Shown here: in pieces, positions 60,510 through 64,000 of the stretch | How positions within the stretch are numbered: position 1 is the first letter of the stretch | How the letters are laid out: each line of letters begins with the position of its first letter | Source of the DNA: JBDWFY01 sp039976075 | GTDB taxonomy: Bacteria > Pseudomonadota > Alphaproteobacteria > Rhizobiales > Stappiaceae | DNA: 64,000 nt | NCBI GenBank assembly: GCA_039976075.1 | Contig: JBDWFY010000013.1 | Coordinates: 1 to 64,000, forward strand | Direction: 5' to 3' | Program-made: the position numbers and the translations under genes | Notes under the pieces: generated by a model | Database searches by the model: none | The model's input: only the letters and a program-made list of their open reading frames with translations | What the model was told of the DNA's origin: nothing

Positions 60510-62084
60510 ATGTCGGCAAAGTCGCTTGAGATCGAACTCAAATTCACCGTTTCCGGACCAACCGTCACGCGACTGCGCGCGAAAAAGATCGCGGCATTCA
60601 AACAGGTATCACGTGCGGTAACGCAGAACCTTCGGTCGGTTTATTTCGACACACCTGACCTCGCCCTCAAGAATGCTGGAATTTCATTTCGTGTAAGACA
60701 CGTTGGACGGGCGTGGATTCAGACAGTCAAAATTGGCACTGGCTTGACAGGTGGGTTATCAAAACCCCAGGAAATCGAAATTACCGTGTCCGGCCCTAAC
60801 CCGGATATTCAGTCAATCTATGATCCTGAAGTCAGAGATCTGATCGCAAACCTGATTGGCGAAGCCTCGATCAGTCCGGTATTTGAAACGACATTCAAAC
60901 GGTTGACCAGACTGTTTGAAAGTGATGACGGGGATGAAATAGAAGTCGCATTCGATCAGGGTAAAATCATCGCTGGTGGCGCCGAACGCGACTTGTCTGA
61001 AATCGAACTAGAGCTCAAAAAGGGCAGGCTGAACGCTCTTTATACGCTCGCGCACAGCATTTTCTCTGAGGAACCATGGCGTTTCTCTTCGATGAGCAAG
61101 GCAGCGCAGGGCTATCGTTTGGCACTTCAGGACAACACCAGCGAATATCGACCGCAAAAAGCAAGAAAAAGTGGCCTTGCAGATGAGGACACTGCGGAGG
61201 ATGCGCTGGAGAAAATCCTTCGGTCATGCCTGAAGCAAATTATGCGGAACGCATACGCAACGTTTGATGAAGACCGTCCTGAGGGCCCCCATCAACTGCG
61301 TGTTGGACTAAGACGATTACGGAGTGCTCTGAAGCTCTTTGGTTCCATGCTTGAGCCGGAATTTGCTGCCAAGTTGGCCGTGCAAGCCCGCGAAATAGCT
61401 GCTGTGGTGGGGGATTTAAGAGACCTTGATGTCCTGATCGATGAAATCATTCAGCCGTGTGAAGCCGTCGCCCCTTCATCCATTGATCTACAATCCCTCA
61501 TTGCCGAATTGCAGAAGAGAAGAGAAACCGAACAGGCCCGAACACGGGAAGTGCTTTCCAGCACCATGTTTCGACACTTTCTCCTCTCACTCGGCCAGCT
61601 TACCGAGACTCAGGGCTGGCGGTCTTCCTCAGTGCCGTCCCAGAAGAAATCACTGGCGAGACCCGCTCGCAAGCTGGCTAAAAAAGCACTTCTAAAAAGC
61701 TGGCGGCGCACCGAACAGCATGCGGCACTGTTGGAACAATTATCGATTGAAGAACGCCATGTCATGCGAAAGGACCTTAAAAAGTTGCGCTACGCCATCG
61801 AGTTTTTTCTTCCCCTCTATGACAAAAAGCAGGCCAAACCCTTTTTGAAAAAACTGAAACTGCTGCAGGACATGTTCGGCTATTTGAACGACGTTGCCAT
61901 CGCTGAAAAAATTCCGGGGTTGATCGGACCTCGAAGCGCCAGGCGAGGCCTGAAAGAACGTGCCGCCGGATTTGTGCTTGGCTGGCACCAGTCTCAGGCA
62001 GACAACAGTTGGACACAGGCTTCAGAGCTTTGGCACGGTGTTGCTGAGGAGAATAAATTCTGGATGGTGAAGCACAACAATTAA
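60510..62084 (+). CDS. CYTH and CHAD domain-containing protein
   Basis: 524 residues. The N-terminal CYTH domain (about 1-205) starts EIELKFTVSGP, the E-x-E-x-K signature of triphosphate-tunnel enzymes. The C-terminal CHAD domain (about 225-520) has paired histidine helices: EGPHQLRVGLRRLRSALKLF and ERHVMRKDLKKLRYAIEFF. CHAD domains bind polyphosphate and often target proteins to polyP granules; CYTH enzymes hydrolyse triphosphates or PPPi. The combination fits inorganic polyphosphate metabolism. It follows the HEPN-like gene by about 110 bases on the same strand. Confidence 0.93.
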   Translation: MSAKSLEIELKFTVSGPTVTRLRAKKIAAFKQVSRAVTQNLRSVYFDTPDLALKNAGISFRVRHVGRAWIQTVKIGTGLTGGLSKPQEIEITVSGPNPDIQSIYDPEVRDLIANLIGEASISPVFETTFKRLTRLFESDDGDEIEVAFDQGKIIAGGAERDLSEIELELKKGRLNALYTLAHSIFSEEPWRFSSMSKAAQGYRLALQDNTSEYRPQKARKSGLADEDTAEDALEKILRSCLKQIMRNAYATFDEDRPEGPHQLRVGLRRLRSALKLFGSMLEPEFAAKLAVQAREIAAVVGDLRDLDVLIDEIIQPCEAVAPSSIDLQSLIAELQKRRETEQARTREVLSSTMFRHFLLSLGQLTETQGWRSSSVPSQKKSLARPARKLAKKALLKSWRRTEQHAALLEQLSIEERHVMRKDLKKLRYAIEFFLPLYDKKQAKPFLKKLKLLQDMFGYLNDVAIAEKIPGLIGPRSARRGLKERAAGFVLGWHQSQADNSWTQASELWHGVAEENKFWMVKHNN

Positions 62085-62188
62085 GATCGTCTATTGTTTT
62101 CATAGACTTGTGATCCGTTTAACACTATATTAAGGTCTAATATCCTGTTGGCGGCGGCAGGGAACAACCTTAAAACAAAGGCTACGCC

Positions 62189-62524
62189 ATGACCGCTATT
62201 TCTCAAGTTGCCAAATGCACACTGGTTGCACTGTCTCTCACCGTTGCAGGCTCCGCACTGGCTTCTGACTATCGTTACAAATATTCCCGCTCCAATCCCA
62301 ATATCCATGGGCGGATTGTTGATGGATCACCACAGGACCTGCCTCGTGAGATCGGCAATGGAGTGATCGAGTACCATGCGTGGTATATGCGCAATACGTT
62401 TCGGCCATCTTATGAAAATGGCGTAAGGGTCTGGATTGGCGTACAGCCGGTTTATGAATCACCGCAAGTCAACTACGCACCTGCTCCGCAGGGGCGGCCT
62501 GGACGTTATTATCCCAATCGGTAG
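62189..62524 (+). CDS. Small exported protein of unknown function
   Basis: 111 residues. Signal peptide at about 1-26 (MTAISQVAKCTLVALSLTVA, then GSALA-S). The mature part is Tyr/Pro/Arg/Asn-rich (SNPNIHGRIVDGSPQDLPRE, EYHAWYMRNTFRPSYENGV). No family recognised. AAAGGCTACGCC precedes the ATG, and a clear terminator follows. Confidence 0.7.
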   Translation: MTAISQVAKCTLVALSLTVAGSALASDYRYKYSRSNPNIHGRIVDGSPQDLPREIGNGVIEYHAWYMRNTFRPSYENGVRVWIGVQPVYESPQVNYAPAPQGRPGRYYPNR

Positions 62525-62584
62525 GCCTTCCGTCTCTTGATTGATATCATCCAATTTCGGGACAACACATCTAGAAACACCCTG

Positions 62585-62615
62585 ACGCCGCGCACTGAAT
62601 AAGCGCGGCGTTTTT
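62585..62615 (+). terminator. Rho-independent terminator
   Basis: ACGCCGCGC (62585-62593) and GCGCGGCGT (62603-62611) around a 9-base loop, then TTTTTCG. It lies 60 bases after the small exported protein gene. Confidence 0.87.
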
Positions 62616-62708
62616 CGTGATCTCATGGCATCGCTGGAAGCAACGCCGGACAACGGCAGAGTTAATCTAATCCAGAGTGGCAGAAGGCAACTGTTCGCGA
62701 CAGTTGCG

Positions 62709-63443
62709 TTAACTCTCAACAATCAGTTTAACGCGAGAGGCGGCGATCCGAGCCCGCGTAAAATGATTTGGTTGCTCCCTCGTATCAACATTGACTGCCT
62801 CCACAACCATGACCGGCTGATCAGGCGAAAGCTCTAGGAGTACCGCATCCTGCAAGTCGACAATTTCTGCCGTAATGCGTGTTTCTTTCCGGCGGTAGTC
62901 AGATATTCCAGCTGCCTCTAGCGCCTTTGTTATTGAGCCTGTTTCGGCATAATCGGCGACCAGTCGCGGAAAACGGGATTGCTCAAACCAGTTGTTTGCC
63001 AGGGTCAATGGCGCGCCATCAACGACATTCAATGTATCCAGCCGAACCAACATCGTGCCGGGAGCGACATCCAGCTGCTCAGCCAAAAATATATCCGCTT
63101 CCTCATGCGCAGAGGAAACAAGCCGGCCTCCAAACTCCTGGGACTGACCGGCTATTATCTCACTGAACCGTGTTCGAGGACCAATCGGATAGCGAATGAG
63201 GCTGGTCGCAACAAACGTGCCCCTGCCCTGATCCGCGCGCAGCAGTCCTGACTGAGTCAGGGCGGCTATAGACCTTCGAACGGTGTGGCGATTAACACCA
63301 AATCGTTCTGCCAGATCCTTTTCCGTTGGCAGGCGCGTTCCTTCCGAAAATTGCCCCGAAACAATTTCCGATCGCATTTTTTCAGCAATCTGGCGCCACA
63401 AAGCAACACCGGAACCGCGATCCATTGCTAGTTCATCAGTCAT
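62709..63443 (-). CDS. phnF: GntR-family regulator of phosphonate metabolism PhnF
   Basis: 244 residues. GntR winged helix at about 10-75 (WRQIAEKMRSEIVSGQFSEG, LPTEKDLAERFGVNRHTVRR). The C-terminal UTRA effector domain starts near residue 95 (GPRTRFSEIIAGQSQEFGGR, LVRLDTLNVVDGAPLTLANNWFE). It is divergent from phnG and the inverted repeat in between is its probable operator; it should repress the C-P lyase operon and be released by a phosphonate-linked effector. Start MTDELAMDRGSG; a Met six codons later is also possible. Confidence 0.95.
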   Translation of the reverse strand: MTDELAMDRGSGVALWRQIAEKMRSEIVSGQFSEGTRLPTEKDLAERFGVNRHTVRRSIAALTQSGLLRADQGRGTFVATSLIRYPIGPRTRFSEIIAGQSQEFGGRLVSSAHEEADIFLAEQLDVAPGTMLVRLDTLNVVDGAPLTLANNWFEQSRFPRLVADYAETGSITKALEAAGISDYRRKETRITAEIVDLQDAVLLELSPDQPVMVVEAVNVDTREQPNHFTRARIAASRVKLIVES

Positions 63444-63483
63444 GACCCTGTCATGAAGAAAGATTACAAAATTGCCAAGAAAT

Positions 63484-63511
63484 ATATTTGTCTACACAAC
63501 TAGACAAATAT
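63484..63511. promoter_or_regulatory. PhnF operator, inverted repeat
   Basis: Perfect 11-bp arms (ATATTTGTCTA at 63484-63494 and TAGACAAATAT at 63501-63511) with a 6-base spacer, lying between divergent phnF and phnG. The TGTCTA/TAGACA core resembles GntR/HutC-type sites. It is placed to control both genes and PhnF itself. Confidence 0.85.
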
Positions 63512-63621
63512 TCTCTGACGATCTATACCACAGTTGATCCGGAGTCGAATTTCACCACCCCTATCGATGTGAATTCGGCGTTACCTGTTCAATTTGGCGA
63601 CACGACACCAGGGAACAAGGC

Positions 63622-64000
63622 ATGAATTCAGAAACTCGCGCGCACCATGACCGGATTGACGAAGCCGATCATGCTCCACGCCAACGCGCCATCGGGTTGC
63701 TGTCCGGTGCAAATGCAGAACAATTGTCGGCATTCTGGCAGGGATGGGCCAACAAACCGCAATGGCAAGACATCCGGCCACCTGAAACCGGCCTGGTTAT
63801 GACACGGGGGCGTATCGGAGGATCGGGCAACGCATTCAACCTGGGCGAAGCAACTGTTACGCGCTGTGTCATAGGCCTCGCATCCGGCATAACCGGATAT
63901 GGCTATATTCTGGGTCGAGATCACACCAAAGCCCGCATTGCGGCTCTTTTTGACGGCCTGTGGCAACAAACCGAAAGCAAACAACAGGTGGAGGATCAAG
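63622..64000 (+). CDS. phnG: C-P lyase subunit PhnG, partial (cut by window end)
   Basis: First 126 residues of a gene that runs off the window. It reads RQRAIGLLSGANAEQLSAFW early, then RPPETGLVMTRGRIGGSG, NAFNLGEATVTRCVIGLASG and GYGYILGRDHTKARIAALFD, which is the PhnG pattern. PhnG is part of the PhnGHIJ core complex that makes the ribose triphosphate intermediate from phosphonate and ATP. The start ATG follows a GGGAACAAGG stretch. phnH and others are expected beyond the edge. Confidence 0.92.
   Translation, partial: MNSETRAHHDRIDEADHAPRQRAIGLLSGANAEQLSAFWQGWANKPQWQDIRPPETGLVMTRGRIGGSGNAFNLGEATVTRCVIGLASGITGYGYILGRDHTKARIAALFDGLWQQTESKQQVEDQ

Noticed and set aside
1..64000. CRISPR arrays, insertion sequences, phage integrases, attachment sites
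   Set aside because: No evenly spaced direct repeats, transposase or integrase motifs, or tRNA-edge duplications were seen; the one tRNA is intact and not followed by a mobile element.

Overview
The window is chromosomal DNA from an alphaproteobacterium, most likely order Hyphomicrobiales (Rhizobiales), perhaps a marine lineage. The grounds are family content and gene order: clpB, a DUF4167 protein, prmC-prfA, ptsP, lysC diverging from ubiG, the grxC / nitrilase-like / DUF1178 operon, mutT-GNAT-argJ-peptidylprolyl isomerase diverging from secA, a DUF2794 protein, and divergent phnF/phnG. The genus assignment is inference. No insertion sequence, prophage, CRISPR array or rRNA operon is visible.

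Layout. 0.5-15.1 kb is housekeeping: M23 endopeptidase, ClpB, a MOSC protein, DUF4167, release-factor methylation (prmC-prfA), EI-Ntr (ptsP), aspartokinase, UbiG and an alpha/beta hydrolase. 15.1-16.0 kb is a long non-coding gap with three phased DnaA boxes in front of a small phasin-like gene. 16.6-24.1 kb holds glutaredoxin/nitrilase/DUF1178, comF, a methyltransferase, a lone Flp pilin, mutT, GNAT, argJ and a parvulin-type foldase; secA diverges from the foldase. 27.3-30.1 kb carries a GT2 plus GT39-like pair, probably for lipid-linked sugar transfer to the envelope. 30.1-45 kb is metabolic and transport genes, including a class III cyclase, acyl-CoA dehydrogenase, SGNH esterase and a YbbA/YbbP-like ABC exporter. 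45-51 kb has a Bax-inhibitor-1 protein, DUF2794, a strong orphan small-RNA candidate, inorganic pyrophosphatase, a minimal zincin, DsbB, a YqaA/DedA-like protein and tRNA-Leu(CAA).

The most unusual block is 51.2-58.1 kb. It is a single minus-strand cluster of two acidic, signal-peptide-less repeat proteins followed by a type I secretion ABC ATPase and its HlyD adaptor. The 659-residue protein has about six copies of a G-[ND]-Y-Y-x2-N-x-I-x-Q-x-N-I-type motif and one RTX-like nonapeptide at the extreme C-terminus. The 318-residue protein is an internal duplication sharing the Q-x-N-x3-D-x-D element. Both are best read as type I cargo that lacks an RTX array. The ATPase and adaptor both have long hydrophilic cytoplasmic N-terminal tails, and no TolC-like gene lies nearby.

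The right end has a 1 kb non-coding gap, two unrecognised proteins (one with an R-x4-H motif like HEPN RNases), a CYTH-CHAD protein, a small secreted protein, and the start of a C-P lyase (phosphonate) operon with a clear PhnF operator.
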